This document shows, in pieces, positions 33,736-42,924 of a DNA stretch of 64,000 nt (positions are counted from its first letter, which is position 1; each line of letters begins with the position of its first letter). The notes under the pieces are model-generated. The model saw nothing but the letters and a program-made list of their open reading frames with translations, was not told the DNA's origin and searched no databases. A program made the translations under genes and the position numbers. The DNA comes from Pseudofrankia saprophytica (GTDB lineage: Bacteria; Actinomycetota; Actinomycetes; Frankiales; Frankiaceae), in NCBI RefSeq assembly GCF_000235425.2, contig NZ_KI912266.1, positions 2,919,671-2,983,670 of the forward strand. Direction: 5' to 3'.

Positions 33736-36700
33736 ATGACACTCGCTGAGCGGGAACCGGTCGTCTCGGCGCGGCCCGAGGTGGAGATCCGGCTGCTCGG
33801 CGGCTTCGAGGTGACGCTGCGGGCCGGCCTGGACGGCGGCGACCGGCGGCGTGTCGAGGTGCTGCCCGAGGAGGTCTGGCGCCGGCGGCAGGCCGCGGCG
33901 CTGGTGAAGCTGCTGGCGCTCGCGCCGGGGCGGCGGCTGCACCGGGAGCGGGTGCTCGACGCGCTCTGGCCCGACGTTCCCGTCGACGAGGCGGCGCCCC
34001 GGCTGCACAAGGCGGCGCACTACGCCCGCCGCGCACTGCGTGACCCGGAGGGCATCCTCCTGCGCGGCGAGGTCGTCACGCTCTGCCCCGACCGGGACGT
34101 GACCATCGACGTCCGGATCTTCGAGAACCTGGCCGAGCAGGCCCTAGGCCCGGCCGGCGGGCCTGGCACGACGGAGCCGTCGCCGGCGGCGCGGGCGGCG
34201 GACGCCTACGGCGGGCCACTGCTGCCGGATGACCTGTACGAGCCGTGGACGCAGGCCGACCGCGACCGGCTCCGGCTGCTCTACCTGCGGCTGCTGCGCG
34301 CCGCCGGCCGCTGGGAGCGGGTGCTCGCGGAGGACCCGGCGGACGAGGAGGCCCACCTGACGCTGATGCGCGGGTACATCGCCCGGGGTGAGCGGCATGC
34401 GGCGCTGCGCCAGTTCGAGCGGATGGACAGGGCGCTGCGCCGCGAACTTGGCTTCGGCCCAGGGCCCGACGCCCTCGCGCTGCGGGCCGCCGCCCTGGTC
34501 GACCCGCCACTGCCACCGTCGCCAGCCTCCGCGCCGCCGCCACCACCTGCGGTCGCCGCCGCGGCGGCGCGTCCACCCGCCGGCGAGCGGACCGACGGAC
34601 GGCAGGAGAGTGCCAGGGTTGGCAGGCTGGCTTCTTCGATCCCTCGTGACCGCGCGGCGGCCGCGGACGCGGACGGCCTGGTCGGGCGGGACGCTGAGCT
34701 GCGGCTGGTCGAGCGGGTGCTTGCCCGTGCCGGCGTCGAGAGCCTCGGCAGTGGCAGTGGCAGTGGCAGTGGCAGTGACAGCGGTGCCGGCGGCGGCGCG
34801 AGTGCGTCGGCGGGCGTCGCCAGTGGTCGAGCGGGCGGCGCGGCGGTGCTGGTCAGCGGCCCGGCGGGCGTCGGCAAGTCGGCGCTGCTCGACGCCGTGG
34901 CCCGCCGCGCCGCGGCGGCGGGCTGGCAGGTGGGCGTGGGCACGGCGGCGGCGGTCGAAGGCGGCTGGCCTTACGCGCCGGTCCTGGAGGCGCTCGCCGA
35001 TCTGTGCCGCCGCCGCCCGGCGTTGCTCGGTGGGATCGACGAGCGTTTCCGCTCCGAGCTGGAGCGCGCCATGTCCGGCCGCGACCTGGACTGGCCTGGT
35101 GCCGGCGGGCACCAGCGGCTGTTCATCGCCGCCGCGGAGCTTCTGCGCGCCGCGGCCGAGGGCACCGACCTCGCCGCCACCGACCTCGCCACCGCCAACC
35201 CCGCCGCTTCCAACCCCGCCGCTTCCAACCCCGCCGGCGCCGCTCACCCCACCGGACCCGCCGCGTCCGGCACCCGCCCGGGCGCGCTGCTCGTCGTCGA
35301 CGACCTGCAGGACGCTGACGACGCCAGCCTGCGGCTGGTGCACTACCTGGCCCGCTCGCTCGCGGGACGGCCGGTCGTGCTGCTGCTCGGCCACCGTCCG
35401 GTCGCCACCGGCCCGGCAGCCCTCGCCGAGATCCGCGCGAGCCTGCTCGCCCGGGAGGCCGCCGTCGCCGTCGACCTCGGCCCGCTCGACCGGGCGGCCA
35501 CCGCCGCGCTCGTCACCCGAGAGTCGGCACTTGCCGGCCCGCTGGTCGAACGGATCTGGGAGGCGTCGGGCGGCGTGGCGTCCACGGCCCTCCAGCTCGC
35601 CCGGAGAGCGGCGCTCGACCCGGAGGGTCCGCTGACCCTGATCCTCGACGCCTCGGTGATCGCCGGCCTCGCGCCCGCTACGCGCGATCTGCTGCGCCTG
35701 CTCGCCGTCGCTGGCGCCTCGTTCGACACGGACGAGTTCGTCGCCCTGTCCGGCCGCCCCGAGCCCGACGCGTACGTACTGCTCGACGACCTGCTCGACC
35801 GCGGGGTTCTCGACCGGACCGAGGGCGGCTTCCGGTTCCGCCATCAGCAGGTCCGCGATGGGCTGCTCGCCGAACTGGCGGCGCACCGGCTGCGGATGGC
35901 GCACCGTGAGGTGGCCGACCGGCTCGCCGCGGCGGCCGGTTCGCCCGGCCGAGTCGGACACCACCTGGTCCAGGCAGGGGAGCGCGCCCGCGCCGTGCCG
36001 TACGTGGTGCGCGCCGCCGAGACGAAGGCCGCGCTCGGGGCCTACCGGGACGCGCTCAACCAGCTCGACGAGGTCCGCGAGCACGCCACCGGCACCGACG
36101 CCGTGGCGCTCGCGACGCTGCGCGCGGACCTGCTGGTCGCGCTCGCCGACCCGGGCGCCCCGGACGCCTACCGGGCGGCGATCGTGCTCTGCTCGCCGGT
36201 CGATGCCCGGGTACCGCGCGCCCGCCTCGCCCGTGCCCTGCTCGTGGCCGGTGACCTCGACGGAGCCGCCGCCGCGCTCGACGGGCTGGAGCCGGACGGT
36301 GGTCCCGCCGACCTGGCGATCCTGCTGGGACGGGGACACCTCGCCTACTTCCGGGGCGACATCGACGCAGCCGCCGCGATCGCCGACGAGGGCGGTCGTC
36401 GGTTCGTGTCCACCCCGACGACCCGGTTCGGCTTCGACCTCGTCAGCCTGCGGGGACTCGTCTCACACAGTCGCGGCGAGTACTTCGCGCAGCTGACCGA
36501 GGACCTGCGGCACAGCAGCCGCCTGCCGGCGCTCGCGACGACCTTCTTCGACGCCCACCTGTGCGTCGCCGAGATCATGCTCTACGGGCCGACGCCCTAC
36601 GCCGAGGTGATCAGCATCGCGGATCGGCTGGCCGAGGCGGCCGAGCAGACGGGCGCGGCCAGAGGGCTGGCGTTCGCCGCCTGCCTCGCCGGAGAGGCGA

Positions 36701-37338
36701 GGCTGCTCGGCGGCGACCTCGAACGGGCCGAGCGGCGGCTCGCCGAGGCGGTCGACCTGCACCGTCACATCGGGGCGACGTCGGGTGAGGCGCACTCGTT
36801 GCAGCGGCTCGCCGAGGCGCGGCTCGCGCGTGGCGACGCCGCCGGCGCCAACCGCCTGCTGCTGCGCGCCCTGCCGCTGGCCCGCTGGTCGCCGATCGCC
36901 GCCCACCTGCTGCACCGCATCCACGGAACGCTGATCGCGGCCGCGCCGGACACCGCGGCCGCCGAGGTCGCGCTCACCAGGGTGGAGGAGACGCTCGGCG
37001 TCGAGGACGGCTGCCTGTTCTGCTCGGTGACCTCGGCGGTGCCGGCGACCATCGCGTCCGCCCGGTCGGGCGACCTGGCCCGCGCGCACCGCCACCTCGC
37101 CGTGGCGCGCTCGTCGGCCGCGCTGTGGGACGGTACGGCGTGGCAGGCCGCGACGCAGGAGGCCGAGGCATACGTCGCCCGCCTGGAGGGTGACACGGAA
37201 CGGGCCGGAGCGCTGTTCGTCGCCGCCGGCCGGCTGTTCGACTACGTCGGCCACCCGCTCGACGCCGCCCGCTGCTACGGCGCGCTCACCGCCGCCGAGG
37301 CCGGCCTCAACCAGATCGGTGGCAACATCGTCCGCTGA
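33736..37338 (+). CDS. SARP/BTAD-type ATPase transcriptional regulator (AfsR-like)
   Basis: A 1200-residue protein. In order: an OmpR-like winged helix with VEIRLLGGFEVTL and RRRQAAALVKLLALAPGRRLHRERVLDALWPD (to about residue 120); a bacterial transcriptional activation domain (about 130-270); a Pro/Ala linker; an AAA/STAND-like ATPase with Walker A GPAGVGKSALL (from about residue 375) and Walker B-like ALLVVDDLQDADD; then a long helical region resembling degenerate TPR. Ser-Gly repeats (about 336-350) and NPAAS repeats (about 480-500) link domains. AfsR-like proteins activate secondary metabolism. The target is unknown; only the small gene downstream follows it. Confidence 0.86.
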   Translation: MTLAEREPVVSARPEVEIRLLGGFEVTLRAGLDGGDRRRVEVLPEEVWRRRQAAALVKLLALAPGRRLHRERVLDALWPDVPVDEAAPRLHKAAHYARRALRDPEGILLRGEVVTLCPDRDVTIDVRIFENLAEQALGPAGGPGTTEPSPAARAADAYGGPLLPDDLYEPWTQADRDRLRLLYLRLLRAAGRWERVLAEDPADEEAHLTLMRGYIARGERHAALRQFERMDRALRRELGFGPGPDALALRAAALVDPPLPPSPASAPPPPPAVAAAAARPPAGERTDGRQESARVGRLASSIPRDRAAAADADGLVGRDAELRLVERVLARAGVESLGSGSGSGSGSDSGAGGGASASAGVASGRAGGAAVLVSGPAGVGKSALLDAVARRAAAAGWQVGVGTAAAVEGGWPYAPVLEALADLCRRRPALLGGIDERFRSELERAMSGRDLDWPGAGGHQRLFIAAAELLRAAAEGTDLAATDLATANPAASNPAASNPAGAAHPTGPAASGTRPGALLVVDDLQDADDASLRLVHYLARSLAGRPVVLLLGHRPVATGPAALAEIRASLLAREAAVAVDLGPLDRAATAALVTRESALAGPLVERIWEASGGVASTALQLARRAALDPEGPLTLILDASVIAGLAPATRDLLRLLAVAGASFDTDEFVALSGRPEPDAYVLLDDLLDRGVLDRTEGGFRFRHQQVRDGLLAELAAHRLRMAHREVADRLAAAAGSPGRVGHHLVQAGERARAVPYVVRAAETKAALGAYRDALNQLDEVREHATGTDAVALATLRADLLVALADPGAPDAYRAAIVLCSPVDARVPRARLARALLVAGDLDGAAAALDGLEPDGGPADLAILLGRGHLAYFRGDIDAAAAIADEGGRRFVSTPTTRFGFDLVSLRGLVSHSRGEYFAQLTEDLRHSSRLPALATTFFDAHLCVAEIMLYGPTPYAEVISIADRLAEAAEQTGAARGLAFAACLAGEARLLGGDLERAERRLAEAVDLHRHIGATSGEAHSLQRLAEARLARGDAAGANRLLLRALPLARWSPIAAHLLHRIHGTLIAAAPDTAAAEVALTRVEETLGVEDGCLFCSVTSAVPATIASARSGDLARAHRHLAVARSSAALWDGTAWQAATQEAEAYVARLEGDTERAGALFVAAGRLFDYVGHPLDAARCYGALTAAEAGLNQIGGNIVR

Positions 37339-37564
37339 GTGTCCGCGCGCCGACGCAGGGTGGAGGGCCACCGACCGGAAACTGTCGGCCAGCTGTCGGA
37401 AAAGGTGTCGGCTACGCGCAGGGCATGTCAGCCGGGCGTCGAACAGGAGACGGGACACCCTCGGACGGGATTTCATGACGATGCGCCCCAACGCCGAGGC
37501 GCACCGGAAAGAAATCCTTCGCGGCCACGGCCGCGGGGCTAGCCACAGAAAGCAGGGGAGCTCA

Positions 37565-37774
37565 ATGACGCGCTCATTTCCGTCCGTGTCCCGGATCGGT
37601 GGCGTGCTCCGCGGCCTGACCCACTCCGACGCCGCCGCCCACGGCGCCACCAGCGGCGAGGGCGACGTCCCGGACTGGCTGGTCGCCTCGATGGCGCCGG
37701 GCAGGCGAGGCGAGGCCGGTTCCTCCGTGGACCGTTCCTTCTCGCTCCCGCCGCGGCTCGGGGTCTTCTTCTGA
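37565..37774 (+). CDS. Possible small gene of unknown function after the SARP gene
   Basis: A 69-residue frame with a good ribosome site (AGGGGAG, 7 bp before ATG). The peptide has a basic amphipathic start (MTRSFPSVSRIGGVLRGL), a polar middle and an end rich in Ser, Pro and Phe (PPRLGVFF). No cysteines, no signal peptide. The size and position after a regulator might fit a peptide precursor, but no modification genes are near. It is followed by a strong terminator. Function not recognised. Confidence 0.4.
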   Translation: MTRSFPSVSRIGGVLRGLTHSDAAAHGATSGEGDVPDWLVASMAPGRRGEAGSSVDRSFSLPPRLGVFF

Positions 37775-37913
37775 CCGGATGACGAAGGCGCGGCAATCAG
37801 GCTGCGTTTCCCAGAAGATCGGCCGGCACCGATCCTCTGGGGACCCGGCGGCGACAATGGTGTCGACCGCACCGCCGGAGGCCTGAGGAAGCATCAGGGG
37901 GGCCGCACCTACG

Positions 37914-37952
37914 ACGACAAAGGCCGGCAGCCAGGCTGCCGGCCTTTGTCGT
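37914..37952. terminator. Strong bidirectional rho-independent terminator
   Basis: Perfect 17-bp arms (37914-37930 and 37936-37952) around CCAGG, followed on the plus strand by TTTT-C. It serves the rightward small/SARP transcript and, from the other side, the leftward MFS gene. Confidence 0.88.
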
Positions 37953-37991
37953 TTTCGCGCTTGTCGCGCTCGCGATATCCCGCGGGCCGGC

Positions 37992-39380
37992 CTATCCGGC
38001 CTCGCGGGTTGTTCTCACCGGCCCCACCGTCAGGTGGGGGACCGGGTCGTGCGCCGCGCGCGGACCGCCCTCGCCGCGTGGGTCGCCCTCACCGCGCCAT
38101 GGGCGGGCGAGCGCCAACAGGGACGCCACCGAGCACAGCAGCGCGGCCAGCATGATGACCGCCATCGGGGTGGCACTGGTGGAGCCGAACAGGCCGACGA
38201 GCGGGGCGGCGACCGCGCCGAACGCGAACTGGGTGCCACCCTGCAGCGCGGCCGCGGCGCCGGCGTTCTCCCGGCCGAGCGTCTGGCCGAGGCTGATGCT
38301 CGCCGGGAACATGCCGCCGATCCCGGCCTGGACGACGACCAGGCTGACCCACGTCCCGGCCATGCTCGCGCCGACGGTTGCCAGCAGCAGGGCCTGCAGG
38401 ACGGCGCCCCCCGCGGCCACCGCCACGGCCCCGGACAGCAGCGTGGTCAGCCGGACCCGGCGCGACAGCCGGCCGAACAGCGAGTTGGCGGCGAGCATCG
38501 ACGCGGCGTTCGTCGCGAACACGAGGCTGTACATCGCCGCCGACGTCCCGTAGACGCGCTCGAAGACGAAGCTCGATCCGGAGATGTAGGTGAACATCGC
38601 GCCGGTCGCGAACGCGCTGGTGAGCACGTAGCCGACGAACGCGCGGCGGCGCAGCAGCCGACCCATCGACGCGAACGTCCCGCCCAGGCCGCCCGCGTGC
38701 CGGCGCCGCGGCGGCAGCGACTCGGGCACCGCGAACACCACCGTCGCGACGAGCAGCACGCCGATCACCGCGAGCACCACGAACACGGTCCGCCAGCCGG
38801 ACAGGGTGAGCACCAGGCTGCCGATCAGCGGGGCGACCACCGGCGCGACGCCGAGCACCATCGCCAGCAGCGCGAAGTAGCGTGGCAGGTCGGGCCCGTG
38901 GAACCGGTCGGTGACGACGGCCCGGCTGAGCACCATCCCGGCCGAGGCGGCGAGACCCTGCAGGAAGCGGGCGGCGTCCAGCGTCGCGATGTTCGGCGCC
39001 AGCGCGCAGACCACCGACAGCACCGCGAACAGCGACGTGCCGACGAGCAGCGGCCGGCGCCGGCCGATCTTGTCGGACAGCGGGCCGACGAACAGCTGCC
39101 CGAGGACGATGCCGGCGAAGAACGTCGTCATCGACAGCTGCACCGCCGAGTCGCTCGCGTGCAGCGACGAGCCCAGGTCCGGGAACCCGGGGATGTACAT
39201 GTCGGTACCCAACGGGGCGAACGCCGTCAGCGCCCCGAGCGCGACGATGAGTGGCCCGGTCCGCCCGGCCCCGGCCTGTCCGGCCGGGGCGGGGCTGGCC
39301 GGGGAAGACCGCGCGACAGGGAGAATCCTCCGCGGCGCGGCATCCGCGTCGGGGGCGCGAGGGTCGTCGCCGATTACCAT
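37992..39380 (-). CDS. Bcr/CflA-type MFS multidrug exporter
   Basis: A 462-residue major facilitator with about 12 membrane helices. Motif A in the first cytoplasmic loop is GPLSDKIGRRRPLLVG, and the start LGALTAFAPLGTDMYIPGFPDLGSSLHASDSAVQLSMTTF is the signature of the Bcr/CflA drug:H+ antiporter group. The N-terminal 45 residues before the first helix are Pro/Ala/Arg-rich. Its ATG at 39380 faces a MarR gene with a shared 18-bp palindrome, so expression is probably drug-inducible through MarR. The exported compound is unknown. Confidence 0.9.
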   Translation of the reverse strand: MVIGDDPRAPDADAAPRRILPVARSSPASPAPAGQAGAGRTGPLIVALGALTAFAPLGTDMYIPGFPDLGSSLHASDSAVQLSMTTFFAGIVLGQLFVGPLSDKIGRRRPLLVGTSLFAVLSVVCALAPNIATLDAARFLQGLAASAGMVLSRAVVTDRFHGPDLPRYFALLAMVLGVAPVVAPLIGSLVLTLSGWRTVFVVLAVIGVLLVATVVFAVPESLPPRRRHAGGLGGTFASMGRLLRRRAFVGYVLTSAFATGAMFTYISGSSFVFERVYGTSAAMYSLVFATNAASMLAANSLFGRLSRRVRLTTLLSGAVAVAAGGAVLQALLLATVGASMAGTWVSLVVVQAGIGGMFPASISLGQTLGRENAGAAAALQGGTQFAFGAVAAPLVGLFGSTSATPMAVIMLAALLCSVASLLALARPWRGEGDPRGEGGPRAAHDPVPHLTVGPVRTTREAG

Positions 39381-39389
39381 GCCGCAAAG

Positions 39390-39407
39390 GGTAGAATATG
39401 GTCTACC
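39390..39407. promoter_or_regulatory. MarR-type operator palindrome between mfs and marR genes
   Basis: GGTAGA-N6-TCTACC, a perfect 6-bp inverted repeat, lies 10 bp from the MFS start and 27 bp from the MarR start. Its AT-rich core stands out. It fits an operator by which MarR represses both genes. Confidence 0.6.
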
Positions 39408-39433
39408 GGTTAACAATCCTCCGGGGGAGCCTG

Positions 39434-39937
39434 ATGGCCGCCACCTCGTCCCCGCGCGAGCGGTGGGCCGCCGCCCGGCCCGACCTCGACACCTCCCCGA
39501 TGGAGGTGATCGCGCTGCTCAAGCACGTGCAGGCGCTGCGGGACCTCGCACTCGAGCCGCTCTACGACGGCGCCCCCGCCACCGCGCCCGAGGTCGACGT
39601 CCTGATCCACCTGCGCCACGCCGAGCAGCCCGTTATCGCCCGCCGCCTCGCGGAGCGGATGCGCTGCTCCCGCGCCGCGATCAGCAAGACGCTGGCGAGA
39701 CTCGAAGGCCGCGGCTACGTCGAACGCCAGCCCAGCCCGACCGACCGGCGAGCGGCGCTGATCACGATCTCGCCCGCCGGGGCCGCGGTCGTCGACGCGA
39801 TCTTCCCCCGGCAGCTCGCGATCGAGGCCGAGCTGCTCGCCGGCCTCGGCCCCGACCGCGCCCGCGTCGTCGAGGCGCTCACCCTCCTCCTCGACACCGT
39901 CTCCGGCCGCGTCGCCGCCAACGCCGCCGCGCCCTGA
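39434..39937 (+). CDS. MarR-family transcriptional regulator
   Basis: A 167-residue winged-helix regulator. Helical dimerisation ends flank the DNA-binding core: ALEPLYDGAPATAPEVDVLIHLRHA, RRLAERMRCSRAAISKTLARLEGRGYVERQPSPTDRRAALITISPAGAAVV, the last part being the wing with the DRR pair typical of MarR. The ATG at 39434 has GGGGGAG upstream; an ATG at 39398 is the longer alternative and would overlap the operator. It presumably represses itself and the MFS exporter, released by a small ligand. Confidence 0.88.
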   Translation: MAATSSPRERWAAARPDLDTSPMEVIALLKHVQALRDLALEPLYDGAPATAPEVDVLIHLRHAEQPVIARRLAERMRCSRAAISKTLARLEGRGYVERQPSPTDRRAALITISPAGAAVVDAIFPRQLAIEAELLAGLGPDRARVVEALTLLLDTVSGRVAANAAAP

Positions 39938-39979
39938 CCCGCACCGCGAGGCCCGGACCGCGAGGCCCGGCCGCGGGCG

Positions 39980-41368
39980 TCAGATTCTGGCCCAGGCCTC
40001 GGTGAGGACGGAGTGCAGGATGGACTCCATCTCGTCGAAGTGGCTCTGCTCGCAGATCAGTGGCGGGGAGAGCTGGACGACGGGGTCGCCGCGGTCGTCG
40101 GCACGGCAGTACAGGCCGGCCTCGTAGAGCGCGCCGGACAGGAACCCGCGCAGCAGCCGCTCGGACTCGTCCGCGGTGAAGCTCTCCTTCGTCGTCTTGT
40201 CCTTGACCAGCTCGATGCCGTAGAAGAAACCGTCGCCGCGGATGTCGCCGACGATCGGCAGGTCGGACAGCTTCTCCAGGGTGGCGCGGAACGCGGCGGC
40301 GTTGCGGTCGACGTGGCCGACGAGGTCCTCACGCTCGAAGATGTCCAGGTTCGCCATCGCCACGGCCGCCGACACCGGGTGGCCGCCGAAGGTGTAGCCG
40401 TGGGCGAAGGACTCGGTGCCACGAAGGAACGGCTCGACGAGCCGGTCGCTCACGATCATCGCGCCGAGTGGCGCGTAGCCGGAGGTCAGGCCCTTCGCGC
40501 AGGTGATGATGTCCGGCTGGTAGCCGTAGCGCTGCGCCCCGAACATCGCGCCGGTCCGGCCGAAGCCGCAGATCACCTCGTCGGAGACGAGCAGCACGTC
40601 GTATTCGTCGCAGATCTCGCGGACCCGCTGGAAGTACCCGGGCGGCGGCGGGAAGCAGCCACCGGCGTTCTGCACCGGCTCCAGGAAGACGGCCGCGACC
40701 GTGTCCGGCCCCTCCTGTTCGATCGCGACGGCGATCTGCTCGGCGGCCCAACGGCCGAACGCGACCAGGTCATCGCCATGCTCAGGTGCCCGGTAGAAGT
40801 TCGTGTTCGGGACGCGGAAGCCGCCGGGCACCAGCGGTTCGAACATCTGCTTGAGCGACGGGATGCCGGTGATCGCGAGCGCTCCCTGGGTGGTGCCGTG
40901 GTAGGCGGTGGTGCGGCTGATCACCTTGTGCTTGAGCGGCTTGCCGACGAGCTTGAAGTACTGCTTGGCGAGCTTCCAGGCCGACTCGACGGCCTCGCCG
41001 CCGCCGGTGGTGAAGAAGATCCGGTTCAGGTCGCCCGGGGCGAGGCCCGCGACCCGCTCGGCGAGTTCGATGGCGCTCGGGTGCGCGTGCGCCCAGATCG
41101 GGAAGAAGGCCAGCTGCTCGGACTGCTTGCGGGCGGCCTCCGCGAGCTCGGCGCGGCCGTGGCCGACCTGGACGACGAAGAGCCCCGCGAGCCCGTCGAG
41201 CACCCGGTGGCCCTGGGCGTCCCAGATATAGGGGCCTTCCCCGCGCACGATGACGGGCAGTTCGCCGGCGGTGACCGAGGACAGTCGGGTGAAGTGCGGC
41301 CACAGGTGGGCCGCGGCCGACCGGGCGAGCGAGTCGGTGGAGGGGGTGAGGTCGGTCGGGGCTGTCAC
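39980..41368 (-). CDS. Class III pyridoxal-phosphate aminotransferase
   Basis: A 462-residue omega/class III aminotransferase. PLP-site features: FFTTGGGEAVESAWKLAKQY, TAYHGTTQGALAITG, VLLVSDEVICGFGRTG (Asp that pairs with the pyridine), and the Schiff-base Lys in ITCAKGLTSGYAPLGA. The TFGGHPVSAAVA loop is also typical. Likely amino donors are beta-alanine, GABA, putrescine or similar, with pyruvate as acceptor. It diverges from alanine dehydrogenase, which would re-use the alanine formed; that link is inference. GTG start with GGAAGGACAG upstream. Confidence 0.88.
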   Translation of the reverse strand: MTAPTDLTPSTDSLARSAAAHLWPHFTRLSSVTAGELPVIVRGEGPYIWDAQGHRVLDGLAGLFVVQVGHGRAELAEAARKQSEQLAFFPIWAHAHPSAIELAERVAGLAPGDLNRIFFTTGGGEAVESAWKLAKQYFKLVGKPLKHKVISRTTAYHGTTQGALAITGIPSLKQMFEPLVPGGFRVPNTNFYRAPEHGDDLVAFGRWAAEQIAVAIEQEGPDTVAAVFLEPVQNAGGCFPPPPGYFQRVREICDEYDVLLVSDEVICGFGRTGAMFGAQRYGYQPDIITCAKGLTSGYAPLGAMIVSDRLVEPFLRGTESFAHGYTFGGHPVSAAVAMANLDIFEREDLVGHVDRNAAAFRATLEKLSDLPIVGDIRGDGFFYGIELVKDKTTKESFTADESERLLRGFLSGALYEAGLYCRADDRGDPVVQLSPPLICEQSHFDEMESILHSVLTEAWARI

Positions 41369-41584
41369 GGCTGTCCTTCCGCCTGGCCGGCAGGGGTCAC
41401 CGACGTTACGCCATAAGATCCGTCTCATCATACGGTTATCGCGGAACAGAGGTGACCTTACGAGTGTTTCCGCAGCGTATGATCGACATGGCAACGGTTC
41501 CCGCATTGCATCCCCGTGTCGCGCGGACCGCGGCCTGGTGAACCGAGCCGCGTCGGCGTGGCGCTGTTACAAGGGAGCCCAGCT

Positions 41585-42709
41585 GTGAGGATCGCGATTC
41601 CCCGCGAGGTCAAGAACCGCGAGTACCGGGTGGCCGCCACCCCCGCGGGCGTCCACGAGCTGACCCGGCACGGCCACGACGTGTTCGTCGAGGCCGGCGC
41701 CGGCACCGGCTCGATGATCACCGATACCGAGTACGCCGCCGCCGGCGCGAAGATCGTCGAGGGTGCCGACGCGACGTGGGCCGTGGGCGACCTGGTCCTC
41801 AAGGTCAAGGAACCGGTCGAGGAGGAGTACCACCGGCTGCGCCCCGGCCTGGTGCTGTTCACCTACCTGCACCTGGCCGCGTCGCTGCCCTGTACCCGGG
41901 CACTGCTGGACGCACGGGTCACCGCGGTCGGCTACGAGACCGTCGAGCTCACGGACCGGTCGCTGCCGCTGCTCGCGCCCATGTCGGAGGTGGCTGGCCG
42001 GCTCGCGCCGCAGGTGGGCGCCCAGGCGCTGCTCGCGGCCGCCGGCGGGCGTGGGGTGCTGCTCGGCGGGGTCCCGGGTGTCGACCCGGGCAGGGTCGTC
42101 GTCATCGGTGCGGGTGTGGCCGGGCTCAACGCGACGTCGATCGCGGCCGGCCTGCGCGCGGACGTGACCCTGCTCGACCGCGACCTGGGCCGGCTGCGTG
42201 CCGCCGACGCCCGCTTCGAGGGCCGGGTGCGCACCGTCGCCTCCAACGCCTACGAGATCGAGCGGGCGGTGCTCGACGCCGACCTGGTGATCGGCGCGGT
42301 GCTGATCCCGGGGACGCGGGCACCGAAACTGGTCACGAACGCGATGGTCGCCCGGATGAGGCCCGGCGCGGTGCTCGTCGACATCTCCGTCGACCAGGGC
42401 GGCTGCTTCGAGGACACCCACCCGACGACGCACGACGATCCGACCTATAAGGTGCACGACGCCGTCTTCTACTGCGTCGCGAACATGCCCGGCGCCGTCC
42501 CGCGCACCTCCACCCACGCGCTGACGAACGCCACCCTGCCCTACGCGGTGGCCCTCGCCGACCACGGCTGGCGCGGTGCCATGCGCCTCGATCCGGCCCT
42601 GTCTCGCGGCCTCAACACCCATGCCGGCGAGGTCACCTGTGCGCCGGTGGCCGAGGCCCATGGCCTCCCCGGCGTTCCCGTCGCCGCCGTGCTCGCCGCC
42701 GAAAGCTGA
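41585..42709 (+). CDS. ald: Alanine dehydrogenase
   Basis: A 374-residue NAD-dependent enzyme that interconverts alanine and pyruvate plus ammonia. Seen: N-terminal RIAIPREVKNREYRVAATPAG, the KVKEP lysine, LFTYLHLAA with the catalytic His, VVVIGAGVAGLNA for NAD, and VDISVDQGGCFE with the catalytic Asp. The length is the usual one (about 370). The GTG at 41585 was chosen with CAAGGGAG upstream. It is divergent from the aminotransferase and followed by a large hairpin. Confidence 0.94.
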   Translation: MRIAIPREVKNREYRVAATPAGVHELTRHGHDVFVEAGAGTGSMITDTEYAAAGAKIVEGADATWAVGDLVLKVKEPVEEEYHRLRPGLVLFTYLHLAASLPCTRALLDARVTAVGYETVELTDRSLPLLAPMSEVAGRLAPQVGAQALLAAAGGRGVLLGGVPGVDPGRVVVIGAGVAGLNATSIAAGLRADVTLLDRDLGRLRAADARFEGRVRTVASNAYEIERAVLDADLVIGAVLIPGTRAPKLVTNAMVARMRPGAVLVDISVDQGGCFEDTHPTTHDDPTYKVHDAVFYCVANMPGAVPRTSTHALTNATLPYAVALADHGWRGAMRLDPALSRGLNTHAGEVTCAPVAEAHGLPGVPVAAVLAAES

Positions 42710-42734
42710 CGAACGAGTTCGAACGATGCCAGCT

Positions 42735-42781
42735 GCCGACAAGCCGCCGACCGGTTGGCGACCGGTCGGCAGCTTGTCGGC
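42735..42781. repeat. 20-bp-arm hairpin after ald, embedded in CGACCGGT repeats
   Basis: Arms 42735-42754 and 42762-42781 are complementary with one mismatch and a 7-base loop. The octamer CGACCGGT recurs three or more times up to about 42812. No T-run follows, so it may be a processing or terminator structure, or a palindromic repeat family. Confidence 0.65.
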
Positions 42782-42924
42782 GACCGGTCGCCGACTGGTC
42801 GTCGACCGGTTGTGGATCAACGAATGAGAACTGGAGGTAGTACCCGGGTACCGCTCCTGGTACTGTTCGGCCCGCCGGGCGCGAGTCGTGTCCGGGGGGC
42901 TGGTCGCCGAGAGGGGTGGTCGCC

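Noticed and set aside
34144-36339. 731-codon minus-strand frame within the SARP gene
   Set aside because: Antisense to a well-supported regulator; composition is Gly/Arg/Ala-rich with no motif.
39938-39979. Direct repeats ACCGCGAGGCCCGG between convergent marR and aminotransferase genes as a mobile-element scar
   Set aside because: Only two short copies in a 42-bp gap, with no flanking duplication; possibly part of a weak terminator.
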